From an uncultured Oscillospiraceae bacterium (lineage in GTDB: Bacteria; Bacillota; Clostridia; Oscillospirales; Acutalibacteraceae): a stretch of 56,533 bases of DNA. The notes below the pieces were generated by a model, which saw only the letters and a list, made by a program, of their open reading frames with translations, ran no database searches and had not been told where the DNA came from. Made by a program: the position numbers and the translations under genes. Shown here one piece after another: positions 16,564-25,002 of this stretch (position 1 is the first letter of the stretch; every line of letters starts with the position of its first letter). The stretch lies in contig USJL01000011.1 of the NCBI GenBank assembly GCA_900555015.1, forward strand, positions 1 to 56,533, given 5' to 3'.

Positions 16564-17787
16564 ATGAAAAATGTTGTTATAATCGGCGGCGGTGCATCGG
16601 GTTTAATGGCGGCGGCACAAAGTGCCTCATTGGGCAATAATGTGGTTGTTGTTGAAAAAATGCCGCGGCCTGCCCGTAAGGTGCTGATTTCCGGTAAAGG
16701 CAGATGTAATGTAACAAATGCTTGCTTTGATATTAACGAATTAATATCAAATGTTGTTAAAAATCCAAGGTTTTTGTATTCTGCTTTTTCTAATTTTATG
16801 CCTTATGACACTATTGCTTATTTTGAAGAGTTGGGTGTAAAAACAAAAATCGAAAGGGGAAACAGAGTTTTTCCGGAAAGCGATAAATCTGTGGATATTG
16901 TAGATGCCCTTGTGGGTAACGCAAAAAAACAAGGCGCCAAAATTATTAACGGCTGTGCAAAAGCATTTGCTTTCAACGGCAATAAAATTTCTGCCGTGTT
17001 GCTTGATGACGGCTCGTCCTTGACTTGCGACAGTGTGGCAATTTGTACCGGCGGTTTAAGTTATCCCGCAACAGGTTCAACAGGCGACGGATATGCTCTT
17101 GCCAAATCGGCGGGACATACCGTAACAAAAATTAAGCCGTCACTTGTTCCTCTTGTTTCAAATAATAATTTTATTCCTCAACTTCAGGGACTTAGCCTGA
17201 AAAATATATCGGTAAAGCTTTTTAAAAATCAAAAACTGCTGTACAGTGATTTCGGCGAAATGCTGTTTACTCATTTTGGCGTCAGCGGTCCTGTAATTCT
17301 TTCCGCTTCAAGCCATATTGACGATTTTGACAGCAGCAGGTTTTCTCTTGTAATAGATTTAAAACCCGCACTTGACGAATCACAGCTTGATAAAAGATTG
17401 CAACGTGATTTTGAACAGCAAAAAAATAAAGATTTTATCAATTCTTTAGGGGCGTTGTTGCCTAAAAAAATTATTCCTGTTATTGTTAAATTAAGCGGAA
17501 TAAAACCTAATGAAAAAGTTAATGAAATAACTAAAGAGCAAAGAAAAAATCTTGTATCGCTGCTTAAAAATTTCACTTTAAATATTACGTCTTTTTATGA
17601 TATTGAAACTGCCATTGTTACAAGCGGCGGTGTAAATGTTAAAGAAATAGACCCCAAAACAATGCGCTCAAAAATAATAGACAATCTTTATTTTGCCGGT
17701 GAGGTTATTGATGTGGATGCTTATACGGGCGGTTTCAATCTTCAAATCGCTTTTTCCACAGGCTATACCTGCGGTATTAATATGTAG
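16564..17787 (+). CDS. BaiN/HI0933-family flavoprotein (NAD(P)/FAD-dependent oxidoreductase)
   Basis: A 407-residue flavoprotein. The N-terminal Rossmann motif VVIIGGGASGLMAA lies at residues 3-16, followed by the family hallmark KVLISGKGRCNVTNA (about 39-53). The C-terminal FAD contact is LYFAGEVIDVDAYTGGFNLQIAFSTG (about 378-403). Members are widespread; the true substrate is generally unknown, and BaiN in one gut clostridium acts on bile-acid intermediates. A longer frame starts at 16540 inside the ABC-F gene, but AAAGGAA precedes the ATG at 16564. It is in an operon with cmk and plsC. Confidence 0.92.
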   Translation: MKNVVIIGGGASGLMAAAQSASLGNNVVVVEKMPRPARKVLISGKGRCNVTNACFDINELISNVVKNPRFLYSAFSNFMPYDTIAYFEELGVKTKIERGNRVFPESDKSVDIVDALVGNAKKQGAKIINGCAKAFAFNGNKISAVLLDDGSSLTCDSVAICTGGLSYPATGSTGDGYALAKSAGHTVTKIKPSLVPLVSNNNFIPQLQGLSLKNISVKLFKNQKLLYSDFGEMLFTHFGVSGPVILSASSHIDDFDSSRFSLVIDLKPALDESQLDKRLQRDFEQQKNKDFINSLGALLPKKIIPVIVKLSGIKPNEKVNEITKEQRKNLVSLLKNFTLNITSFYDIETAIVTSGGVNVKEIDPKTMRSKIIDNLYFAGEVIDVDAYTGGFNLQIAFSTGYTCGINM

Positions 17788-17811
17788 TTGTAAACGAAAG
17801 GAATTTTATTT

Positions 17812-18471
17812 ATGATTAATGTTGCTATAGACGGCCCTGCAGGTGCAGGAAAAAGCACCGTGGCTAAAGCCGTTGCAAAGGAATTAGGTTTTATTTATGT
17901 TGATACCGGCGCACTGTACAGGGCGGTAGCTTTAAATGCCGTGCGTTGCGGCGTTATAGATGATGACGAAAAAATTGTTGATATGTTAAAAAATACAAAT
18001 GTTAAGCTTGAATTTGACGAAAACGGCGTGCAGTGTGTTATTTTAAACGGTGAAGATGTTTCCGGCTTAATCAGAACGCCTGAAATTTCCATGGGTGCGT
18101 CAAATGTTTCAAAAATTCCGGCTGTTCGTGAGTTTCTCTTAAACCTTCAGCGTGATATTGCAAAAAATAATAATGTTATTATGGACGGCAGAGATATAGG
18201 CTCGGTTGTTTTGCCTAATGCAGATAAAAAAATATTTTTAACAGCTTCTGCCGAATGTAGGGCAAAAAGACGGTATGACGAACTTGTTGCCAAAGGCGAA
18301 AATGTTACATTTGAAGATGTTTTGGATGATGTTAACAAGCGTGATTATCAAGACAGTCACCGTGAAATTGCACCGATGAAGCCTTGTGATGATTCCGTAA
18401 TTGCAGATAATACAGGATTTAATATTGAACAGTCGGTAAAAATGATTATTGATATAATTAAGGGAGAATAA
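17812..18471 (+). CDS. cmk: cytidylate kinase
   Basis: A 219-residue kinase phosphorylating CMP and dCMP. The P-loop IDGPAGAGKSTVAK lies at residues 5-18, DTGALYRAV at about 31-39, and MDGRDIGSVVLPNA at about 124-137. The order flavoprotein-cmk-plsC-ispH-rpsA is a well-known clostridial arrangement, which supports the assignment. plsC starts six bases after the stop. Confidence 0.97.
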   Translation: MINVAIDGPAGAGKSTVAKAVAKELGFIYVDTGALYRAVALNAVRCGVIDDDEKIVDMLKNTNVKLEFDENGVQCVILNGEDVSGLIRTPEISMGASNVSKIPAVREFLLNLQRDIAKNNNVIMDGRDIGSVVLPNADKKIFLTASAECRAKRRYDELVAKGENVTFEDVLDDVNKRDYQDSHREIAPMKPCDDSVIADNTGFNIEQSVKMIIDIIKGE

Positions 18472-18477
18472 ATAGTT

Positions 18478-19137
18478 ATGAATTTTGATTACAGCGTTGT
18501 TAAACATTATAAATTTTACGGCTTTGTTAAAACGGTTTTCGGTCCTATTTTTAAAGCAATGTATAAGCTTGAATTTAAAGGACTTGAAAATGTTCCTGTT
18601 GATGAAAGCCGTCGTTACATAGTTGCCGTTAATCACACCTGTGCTTTTGACCCTGTGTTTGTTGCAATTCCAAAAAATGTTCCTCCTCTTCATTTTATGG
18701 CAAAGGTTGAACTTTTTAAAAATCCTATTGTGGGTTGGGTTATTAAGCACCTTTACGGCTTTCCCGTTAAAAGAGGAAAAGGAGATAATTCCGCTATTGA
18801 ATACGGCGAAAAAATTATTGAAGAAGGTCATGTAATGGCTATTTGCCCGGAGGGTAAAAGAGTTAAAGATAAAAACGGCGTTCCTCAAAAAGCTAAGTCC
18901 GGCGTTGCCGTAATCGCAAAGGCAACAAACGCAAGTGTTCTTCCTGTTTGTATTTATTGCGACGGTCCTATTAAAGCTGGTAAAAAAGTTACAGTTTCAT
19001 ACGGCAAAATGCTTTCTCTTGCCGATATGCAGCTTGATAAAGAAGAAGTTGCAACAAAAGATATTAAATATGCCGCAAATCTTGTTATGGATAATATTCT
19101 TTCTCTTTGGGAGGCAGAAAAGAATGAAAGAAATTAA
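18478..19137 (+). CDS. plsC: 1-acylglycerol-3-phosphate acyltransferase
   Basis: A 219-residue membrane-associated acyltransferase making phosphatidic acid for phospholipids. The catalytic HX4D motif is NHTCAFD (about 51-57) and the glycerol-phosphate-binding block is CPEGKR (about 122-127). Its end overlaps the ispH start by 14 nt, indicating coupled translation. A long minus-strand frame crosses this gene but is a shadow. Confidence 0.95.
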   Translation: MNFDYSVVKHYKFYGFVKTVFGPIFKAMYKLEFKGLENVPVDESRRYIVAVNHTCAFDPVFVAIPKNVPPLHFMAKVELFKNPIVGWVIKHLYGFPVKRGKGDNSAIEYGEKIIEEGHVMAICPEGKRVKDKNGVPQKAKSGVAVIAKATNASVLPVCIYCDGPIKAGKKVTVSYGKMLSLADMQLDKEEVATKDIKYAANLVMDNILSLWEAEKNERN

Positions 19138-21175
19138 ACTTGCTAAAACAGCAGGCTTTTGCTTTGGAGTGGATAGGGCGGTTAATTTGGTTTATGATTT
19201 AGTGGAAAAAAATGAAAAATGCTGCACTCTCGGTCCGATTATTCATAATCAGCAGCTTGTAAACGATCTAAATTCAAAAGGCGTTCTTACCATAGACAAT
19301 CCATCTCAATGTCCTAAAAACTATAAAATAGTAATTCGTACCCACGGTGTTGAAAAAAGCGTTATAGATGAAATTGAGAGCGCCGGTATTGAGTATATAA
19401 ACGCAACCTGTCCTTTCGTTTTAAAAATTCATAAAATTGTCAGCTCAAAGCCCGAAGGAACAGTAACACTTATAGCAGGTGATGAAAAGCACCCTGAGGT
19501 TATGGGTATTCGCTCTTTTTGTGTTGGCGAATCCTTTGTTTTCAAAAATGAAGAAGAATTGGAAAATCTTGTCAAAATTCATAATTTGTCAGCCAAGGAA
19601 AACTTAATATGTGTATCTCAAACAACTTTTAGTGTTGATGAGTGGAAAAAATGTAATAAAATTCTTAAAAAGGTATGTACAAACTGTGAAATATTTGATA
19701 CAATATGCAATGCAACGTCCGACAGACAGCAAGAAGCATACACTCTTTCACAGCAGTGTGATGCCATGGTTATCGTCGGGGGTCGCCATTCGTCCAATAC
19801 ATGTAAGTTAAGAGATGTTTGTAAAGAGCATTGTCCTGCATTTCTGATTGAAACTGCAAATGAACTTTCACAAATTGATTTTTCAAGTTATAATGTAGTT
19901 GGGGTAACTGCAGGTGCGTCCACACCGGCAGTAATTATCAAGGAGGTACTCAAATCCATGTCCGAAGAAATTAAAGAAAAGGAAGTTGAAGCAACAGAAA
20001 CTGTTGCCGAGACAGCAGAAACCGCTGATAAGGCCGATAAGGCTGCTGTCGAAGCATCTGCTGATGGAGAGGCATCCTTCGCAGAAATGCTCGAACAGTC
20101 ATTCAGCGATGATGACACAAGTAAAATTGTAAAGGGAATTGTTGTAAACATCACACCTACAGAAGTTTTTGTTGATGTTCCGGGAAGAAAACAAACCGGC
20201 GTTATTGCAGCAGACGATCTTTCATCCGAGCCATTTGATAAGTGCGAAGATGTTGTGTCTGTCGGCGATGAACTCGACCTTATCATCATGAAAACAGATG
20301 ACCAGGACGGCGTGCTTAAACTTTCCAAGAAGTTAACAGACGCATTTAAAGGTTGGGATGAAATTGTTGCTGCTAAAGAAGCAGACGAAGTTCTTGAAGG
20401 CACTGTAACAGGTGTTGTTAAAGGCGGCGTTCTCGTTTCGGCAAAGGGCAGTCGTGTGTTCATTCCTGCATCACTTTCAGGTGTTCCGAGAAATCAAGAA
20501 CTTGATATTCTCAAAGGCACAACAGTTCGTTTTAAAGTTATAGACCTTAACCCTGCAAGAAGAAGAGCAGTAGGTTCAATTAAGGTTGTTGCAAACGAAG
20601 AAAGAAAAGCAGCAAGGGAAGCAGCTTGGGCTAAACTTGAAGAAGGTATGAAATTAACAGGTACTGTTAAATCTCTTACTAATTACGGCGCTTTTGTTGA
20701 TATCGGCGGCGTAGACGGTATGATTCATATCAGCGAACTTTCATGGACTCGCATTAAGCATCCACAGGAAGTTGTTAAAGTCGGCGATCAGGTTGAAGTT
20801 ACTATCAAATCTCTTGACGCTGAAAATCAAAAGATTTCTCTTGGCTTCAAAAAGGTTGAAGACAATCCGTGGGAAATCCTTAAAAACGATTATCCTGTAG
20901 GCACAGATGTAGACGCTAAAATCGTCGGTCTTTCATCATTCGGTGCTTTTGCAACAGTTATTCCCGGTATTGACGGCTTAATTCATATCAGCCAAATTAG
21001 TTGGGACAGAATTAACACTCCTGCCGATGTTCTTAAAGTAGGCGATGTTGTTAAGGCAAGAATTACCGATATTGATTTTGATAAAAAACGTGTAAGCCTT
21101 TCAATGAAAGAATGCATGGAAAAACCTGAAGAAACAGTTGAAATCCTTACAGATGACGCTGAGGACGCAGAATAA
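19124..21175 (+). CDS. ispH-rpsA: fused HMBPP reductase (IspH) and ribosomal protein S1
   Basis: This 683-residue protein joins two activities. Residues 1-278 are IspH, the last MEP-pathway enzyme, with 4Fe-4S cysteines in AGFCFGV, NATCPFV and DTICNATSDRQ. Residues 279-683 are an S1-like protein: an acidic Ala/Thr-rich linker and four S1 RNA-binding repeats (about 330-400, 418-490, 505-580, 590-665). The ATG at 19124 lies inside the plsC end; a longer frame from 18935 is rejected. Fusions of this kind are known in clostridia. An internal ribosome binding site could also give S1 alone. Confidence 0.95.
   Translation: MKEIKLAKTAGFCFGVDRAVNLVYDLVEKNEKCCTLGPIIHNQQLVNDLNSKGVLTIDNPSQCPKNYKIVIRTHGVEKSVIDEIESAGIEYINATCPFVLKIHKIVSSKPEGTVTLIAGDEKHPEVMGIRSFCVGESFVFKNEEELENLVKIHNLSAKENLICVSQTTFSVDEWKKCNKILKKVCTNCEIFDTICNATSDRQQEAYTLSQQCDAMVIVGGRHSSNTCKLRDVCKEHCPAFLIETANELSQIDFSSYNVVGVTAGASTPAVIIKEVLKSMSEEIKEKEVEATETVAETAETADKADKAAVEASADGEASFAEMLEQSFSDDDTSKIVKGIVVNITPTEVFVDVPGRKQTGVIAADDLSSEPFDKCEDVVSVGDELDLIIMKTDDQDGVLKLSKKLTDAFKGWDEIVAAKEADEVLEGTVTGVVKGGVLVSAKGSRVFIPASLSGVPRNQELDILKGTTVRFKVIDLNPARRRAVGSIKVVANEERKAAREAAWAKLEEGMKLTGTVKSLTNYGAFVDIGGVDGMIHISELSWTRIKHPQEVVKVGDQVEVTIKSLDAENQKISLGFKKVEDNPWEILKNDYPVGTDVDAKIVGLSSFGAFATVIPGIDGLIHISQISWDRINTPADVLKVGDVVKARITDIDFDKKRVSLSMKECMEKPEETVEILTDDAEDAE
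19940..19960 (+). promoter_or_regulatory. internal ribosome binding site and ATG for free S1
   Basis: AAGGAGG (19940-19946) stands 11 bases before an in-frame ATG (19958) exactly at the IspH/S1 junction. The codons from that ATG encode the acidic linker and all four S1 repeats, so a 405-residue S1-only product is possible. Confidence 0.5.
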
Positions 21176-21188
21176 TTTATATAAATTT

Positions 21189-21221
21189 ACGGTGCGGTTT
21201 TGCCGCACCGTTTATTTTTTT
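21189..21221 (+). terminator. terminator after ispH-rpsA
   Basis: ACGGTGCGG (21189-21197) and CCGCACCGT (21203-21211) form a perfect 9-bp stem with a 5-nt loop, followed by TTATTTTTTT. Confidence 0.92.
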
Positions 21222-21242
21222 GCAAATAATATAAAAAAACTC

Positions 21243-21273
21243 TTGACTTGGAGTTAACTCAAAGTGTTATAAT
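21243..21273 (+). promoter_or_regulatory. MerR-type promoter with 19-bp spacer and operator dyad
   Basis: TTGACT (21243-21248) and TATAAT (21268-21273) are 19 bases apart, the overlong spacing that MerR-family activators correct by twisting DNA. Between them lies the near-perfect dyad CTTGGAGTTAACTCAAAG (21247-21264), which resembles operators of AdhR-type aldehyde-responsive regulators. The MerR gene starts 23 nt downstream, so autoregulation is expected. Confidence 0.85.
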
Positions 21274-21296
21274 TTCAATTAAACGGAGGTGTGATT

Positions 21297-21698
21297 ATGA
21301 CAATTAAAGAAGTAAGTAAAAAATTCGGCATATCACAGGATACTTTGCGTTATTATGAACGTGTTGGTATGATTCCGCCGGTAACAAGAACGTCGGGCGG
21401 CATTCGTGATTATAATGAGTCCGATTTAGGCTGGGTAAGTCTTGCGGTTTGTATGCGCAGCGCAGGATTGCCTATTGAAGCTATGATTGAATATGTAAAA
21501 CTTTATCAGCAGGGTGATTCCACAATTCCTGCCCGTCTTCAACTGCTTCTTGACCAAAAAGATGCATTAACAGAACAAATACGTCAAATTGAGCAAACTA
21601 TGAAAAGGCTTGATTATAAAATTTCAGTTTATGAAAAAGCCGTGAAAACAGGCGTTTTGGATTGGAATGAAAAGGAGTGTAATAATAATGATAATTGA
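21297..21698 (+). CDS. MerR-family transcriptional regulator
   Basis: A 133-residue regulator. The winged helix-turn-helix starts TIKEVSKKFGISQDTLRYYERVGMIPPVTRTSGGIRDY (about residues 2-39). A dimerisation coiled coil covers about 75-120, and the C-terminal tail is short with a single cysteine, KECNNNDN. It lacks the multi-cysteine metal site of MerR, ZntR or CueR, and fits the AdhR-like subgroup that answers to aldehydes or related electrophiles. The ATG at 21297 is chosen because GGAGG ends 7 nt before it. It overlaps the DXS-like gene by 11 nt, forming a two-gene operon. Confidence 0.92.
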   Translation: MTIKEVSKKFGISQDTLRYYERVGMIPPVTRTSGGIRDYNESDLGWVSLAVCMRSAGLPIEAMIEYVKLYQQGDSTIPARLQLLLDQKDALTEQIRQIEQTMKRLDYKISVYEKAVKTGVLDWNEKECNNNDN

Positions 21699-23445
21699 AA
21701 AAATTAACAGTCCACAAGATGTAAAAAAATTGTCTTTAAGTGAAATGAAAACTCTGGCACAGGAAATGAGAACCGCCCTTCTTACAAAATTAAGTAAACA
21801 CGGCGGCCATTTTGGCCCTAATTTCGGTATGGTAGAGGCTACAATAGCTCTTCATTATGTTTTTGATTCGCCTAAAGATAAAATTGTTTACGATGTTTCT
21901 CACCAGTCTTATCCTCATAAAATGTTAACAGGCAGAAAAGATGCTTTTCTTTATGAAGATAAGTATGATGATGTTACAGGTTACAGTAACCCACACGAAA
22001 GTGAACATGATTTCTTTACTATTGGCCACACATCAACTTCCGTCAGTCTTGCAAGCGGCTTGGCAAAAGCTCGTGATTTAACAGGTAAAGACGGTAATGT
22101 TATAGCTGTTATAGGTGATGGCTCTTTAAGCGGCGGTGAAGCGTTAGAGGCGTTCGATTATGCCGCTGAATTAAACGGTAATTTTATTATTGTCGTTAAT
22201 GATAACGATATGTCTATTGCTGAAAACCATGGCGGCTTGTATTCTAATCTCAAACTGCTTCGTGATACAAACGGTACTGCCGAATGTAATTTATTTAAAG
22301 CCATGGGTCTTGATTATGTTTTTGTTAAAGACGGAAATAATGTAGAACAGCTTATTTCTGCATTTAAGTCTGTTAAAGACGTTAAAAAGCCCGTTGTAGT
22401 TCATATTTGCACTCAAAAGGGTAAAGGCTATAAATTTGCCGAAGAGCATAAGGAAGATTGGCATTATTGTGCACCTTTTGATATTGAAACAGGTAAGTCT
22501 GCTTTTGATTTTGACGGAGAGGATTATTCAAGCGTAACTTATGATTATCTTTCAAATAAAATGAAATCCGATAAAAGTGTGTTTGCCGTTACTTCCGCAA
22601 CTCCAACAGTTATGGGATTTACAGAAGACAGAAGAAAAGCCGCAGGTGCACAATTTATAGATGTAGGCATTGCAGAGGAAAATGCTGTTGCGTTAATTTC
22701 AGGCGCAGCTGCCAACGGTGCAAAACCGTTTTACGGTGTTTACAGCACATTTATTCAGCGTGCATATGACCAAATCTCACAGGATTTAAGTATTAATTCA
22801 AGCCCTGCTACAATAGTAACTTTTGCCGGTTCCGTTTACGGTATGAATGATGTTACTCACCTCGGTTTGCAGGAAATTTCAATGATTTCAAATATTCCCG
22901 GTCTTGTTTATCTTGCACCGACTTCAAAAGAAGATTATTTGGCAATGCTTGATTGGAGCATGGAGCAAACATCTTATCCTGTTGTTATTAAACTTCCCGG
23001 CGGTGAAATGATTTCAACCGGTAAAACTGTTGAAAAAGATTTTGGCAGTTTAAATAAATTTGAAGTTACGGCACAAGGTGAAAAAGCGGTAATTATCGGT
23101 GCAGGAACATTTTATGCTTTGGCAAATGAAGCTGCAGAGTTAATTGAAAAGAAAACCGGCGTTAAGCCAACGGTTATTAATCCTTATTATCTTTCCGGTA
23201 TTGATACGGAACTTTTAAACAGCCTTAAACAAAACCATTCAGTTGTTGTTACTCTTGAAGACGGTATTGCCGCAGGCGGATTCGGTGAAAAAATTGCCGC
23301 ATTTTACGGCGATTCAGATATGAAAGTTCTTGTAAGAGGATTAAAGAAAGAATTTATAGACCGTTATAACCCGGCAGATGTTCTTAAAGATTGCAGATTA
23401 ACAAAAGAACAAATAGCAGAAGATGTAATTTCTTTGCTTAAATAA
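21688..23445 (+). CDS. DXS-like thiamine-diphosphate enzyme (transketolase family)
   Basis: A 585-residue protein resembling 1-deoxyxylulose-5-phosphate synthase. TPP motif GDGSLSGGEALEAFDYAAELNGNFIIVVNDN is at about 147-177, and the pyrimidine domain starts about residue 290. It has KHGGHFGPNFGMVEATIALHYVFDSPKDKIVYDVSHQSYPHKMLTGR. The usual DRAGLVGxDGxTH block is replaced by VYGMNDVTH. It is the divergent paralogue type also known from Firmicutes that use mevalonate, so it may not make DXP. The start at 21688 follows AAGGAG; an upstream ATG at 21667 lies before that site. It is co-transcribed with the MerR gene. Confidence 0.85.
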   Translation: MIIEKINSPQDVKKLSLSEMKTLAQEMRTALLTKLSKHGGHFGPNFGMVEATIALHYVFDSPKDKIVYDVSHQSYPHKMLTGRKDAFLYEDKYDDVTGYSNPHESEHDFFTIGHTSTSVSLASGLAKARDLTGKDGNVIAVIGDGSLSGGEALEAFDYAAELNGNFIIVVNDNDMSIAENHGGLYSNLKLLRDTNGTAECNLFKAMGLDYVFVKDGNNVEQLISAFKSVKDVKKPVVVHICTQKGKGYKFAEEHKEDWHYCAPFDIETGKSAFDFDGEDYSSVTYDYLSNKMKSDKSVFAVTSATPTVMGFTEDRRKAAGAQFIDVGIAEENAVALISGAAANGAKPFYGVYSTFIQRAYDQISQDLSINSSPATIVTFAGSVYGMNDVTHLGLQEISMISNIPGLVYLAPTSKEDYLAMLDWSMEQTSYPVVIKLPGGEMISTGKTVEKDFGSLNKFEVTAQGEKAVIIGAGTFYALANEAAELIEKKTGVKPTVINPYYLSGIDTELLNSLKQNHSVVVTLEDGIAAGGFGEKIAAFYGDSDMKVLVRGLKKEFIDRYNPADVLKDCRLTKEQIAEDVISLLK

Positions 23446-23448
23446 TTT

Positions 23449-23482
23449 AAAAGCCAAGCAAATTTTGCTTGGCTTTTTGTTT
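23449..23482 (+). terminator. bidirectional terminator between DXS-like gene and DUF4364
   Basis: AAGCCAAGCA (23451-23460) pairs perfectly with TGCTTGGCTT (23466-23475), flanked by A-rich and T-rich runs so that it can act on both convergent genes. Confidence 0.9.
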
Positions 23483-24050
23483 AATCGCTGAAAATAGAAT
23501 TTATTAAGTTGTCGTAAACTATAACCGGGTTTTCCAAAAATTTATCTCTAACGGTTTCCGCTTCTATTATTGTTGGCACATTTAATGTTAAAACCATAAA
23601 ATCTTTGCCAACATCGGTAATGTGCATTGTAACATCAAAGCTTTCATCGTCTTTTTTTACAATATCAACTTTGTTTTCTTTTGTAAATAATGCTACAGAC
23701 GCAACTTTTCGTGTAAGTTCAATGCTTTTTTTTCTTATTGAAAGGGGAAGGTCGTTTTCCACAAGTTTTGTCAGCCTTTTGCACTCGTTTGTTGCTGTTA
23801 AAAATCCTTCTTCATCTTCTGTAACAAGACCTCTTTCAATAGTTGATTTTACAGATTCACAAATTTCAAAGTAATTTGCAATTCCGCCGGTAACAAGTGC
23901 GTCAACAATATTTTTTGCCGTAATTCTTGCATTAGCGTTAACAACAATGTAACTTACTATCATATTTATTTCGGCTTTGCTTCTCAATCCGCCGTTTTCA
24001 ATTCCGCCCGTAAAGGCGTCAAAATCTAAATTTCGGTAATTTTCACTCAT
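23481..24050 (-). CDS. DUF4364-like protein
   Basis: A 189-residue protein with an N-terminal winged-helix-like region: SKAEINMIVSYIVVNANARITAKNIVDALVTGGIANYFEICESVKSTIERGLV (about residues 24-76). It continues with FLTATNECKRLTKLVENDLPLSIRKKSIE and a beta-rich C-terminal half. This layout fits DUF4364, conserved small cytosolic proteins of clostridia with a possible regulatory role. GGAGGT precedes the ATG. It is convergent with the DXS-like gene and divergent from the DUF1858 gene. Confidence 0.65.
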   Translation of the reverse strand: MSENYRNLDFDAFTGGIENGGLRSKAEINMIVSYIVVNANARITAKNIVDALVTGGIANYFEICESVKSTIERGLVTEDEEGFLTATNECKRLTKLVENDLPLSIRKKSIELTRKVASVALFTKENKVDIVKKDDESFDVTMHITDVGKDFMVLTLNVPTIIEAETVRDKFLENPVIVYDNLINSIFSD

Positions 24051-24098
24051 ATTGTAAACCTCCGATGTAAAAACTATATTAACATATTATTATGTTAC

Positions 24099-24127
24099 TT
24101 GCAAAGGTTTTTGTAATATATTATAAT
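24099..24127 (+). promoter_or_regulatory. promoter of the DUF1858-ispF gene row
   Basis: TTGCAA (24099-24104) and TATAAT (24122-24127) are 17 bases apart, 33 nt before the DUF1858 start. Confidence 0.65.
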
Positions 24128-24159
24128 AAAGCCATATTAATGAAAAGGAGATTTTTAAA

Positions 24160-24360
24160 ATGACAGAAGTAACAAAAGATACTATTATCGGTGATGTTCT
24201 TGATGCAAATCCTGATACTGCACCGTTTTTCCTTGAAATGGGTATGCACTGCTTAGGTTGCCCTGCATCACGTGGCGAATCAATCGAGGCTGCTTGCATG
24301 GTTCACGGCACAGATGCAGATGAGCTTGTTGCTAAAATTAACGAGTTTTTAAGCAAATAA
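24160..24360 (+). CDS. DUF1858 domain protein (redox-disulfide small protein)
   Basis: A 66-residue protein that is a single DUF1858 domain: KDTIIGDVLDANPDTAPFFLEMGMHCLGCPASRGESIEAACMVHG. The CLGC pair (C28/C31) and C42 match the conserved cysteines. Such domains often occur alone or attached to iron-sulfur or redox proteins of anaerobes and may carry a disulfide or metal centre. It is cytosolic. AAGGAG precedes the ATG. It ends 3 nt before trmK. Confidence 0.92.
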   Translation: MTEVTKDTIIGDVLDANPDTAPFFLEMGMHCLGCPASRGESIEAACMVHGTDADELVAKINEFLSK

Positions 24361-24363
24361 GCA

Positions 24364-25002
24364 ATGGTTAAACTTACTCCAAGGTTAATGGCTGTGGCAA
24401 ATCTTGTTCGCAAAAACTCTGTCCTTGCGGATGTAGGATGCGACCACGGCTATTTACCTGTGTATCTTCTTCAAAATAAAATTATTGTTTCCGCCGTTGC
24501 AAGCGACATTAACAGCGGTCCGCTTAAATCCTGCATAAGTCTTGTTGAAAGCACAGGGCTTGGCGACAAGGTTAAATGCGTTATTTCAAACGGCTTGGAA
24601 AATGTTAATAAAGATGAATATACGGATGTTTCCTTTTGCGGCATGGGCGGCGAGTTGATTGCCGCTCTTCTTGAAAATGTTAAGTGCGATTTTTCAAAAG
24701 ATAAGCATTACATTTTTAACCCTATGACTCATCCTGAAATCTTGCGTAAATATTTGTGCGAAAACGGTTTTATAATCGGAGCCGACATAATTGTTAAAGA
24801 AGGTAAGCACTATTACAATGTGTTTGACGCTTATTATACCGGTGAAAAACAGGCGTATGATGACGTTTATTATTTCTTGGGAAATATTAACGATTTTACT
24901 TATAAAGAATATTTTACGCATATTCTTAATCATCTTGAAAATAAAGAAAAAGGCGGTTCGGATTATTCTGCCGTAATAGCCGCCGTGAAAGAAAAATTAT
25001 GA
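24364..25002 (+). CDS. trmK: tRNA (adenine-22-N1) methyltransferase TrmK
   Basis: A 212-residue class I SAM methyltransferase. Motif I ADVGCDHGYLPVYL lies at about residues 22-35, the acidic DINSG at about 49, and the family block FCGMGGELIAALLE at about 89-102. It methylates A22 of tRNA in Bacillus. The following Nif3-like gene overlaps by 4 nt; the pair trmK-nif3 is a conserved Firmicutes arrangement, which supports the call. Confidence 0.93.
   Translation: MVKLTPRLMAVANLVRKNSVLADVGCDHGYLPVYLLQNKIIVSAVASDINSGPLKSCISLVESTGLGDKVKCVISNGLENVNKDEYTDVSFCGMGGELIAALLENVKCDFSKDKHYIFNPMTHPEILRKYLCENGFIIGADIIVKEGKHYYNVFDAYYTGEKQAYDDVYYFLGNINDFTYKEYFTHILNHLENKEKGGSDYSAVIAAVKEKL

Noticed and set aside
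18238..18888. Minus-strand frame of 216 codons across cmk and plsC
   Set aside because: Both sense genes have intact motifs; the antisense product is Asn/Phe/Ile-rich without any domain and has no ribosome binding site.
19888..20463. Minus-strand frame of 191 codons in the S1 region
   Set aside because: Its Ser/Thr-rich composition is the mirror of Glu/Ala codons in S1; no start signal supports it.
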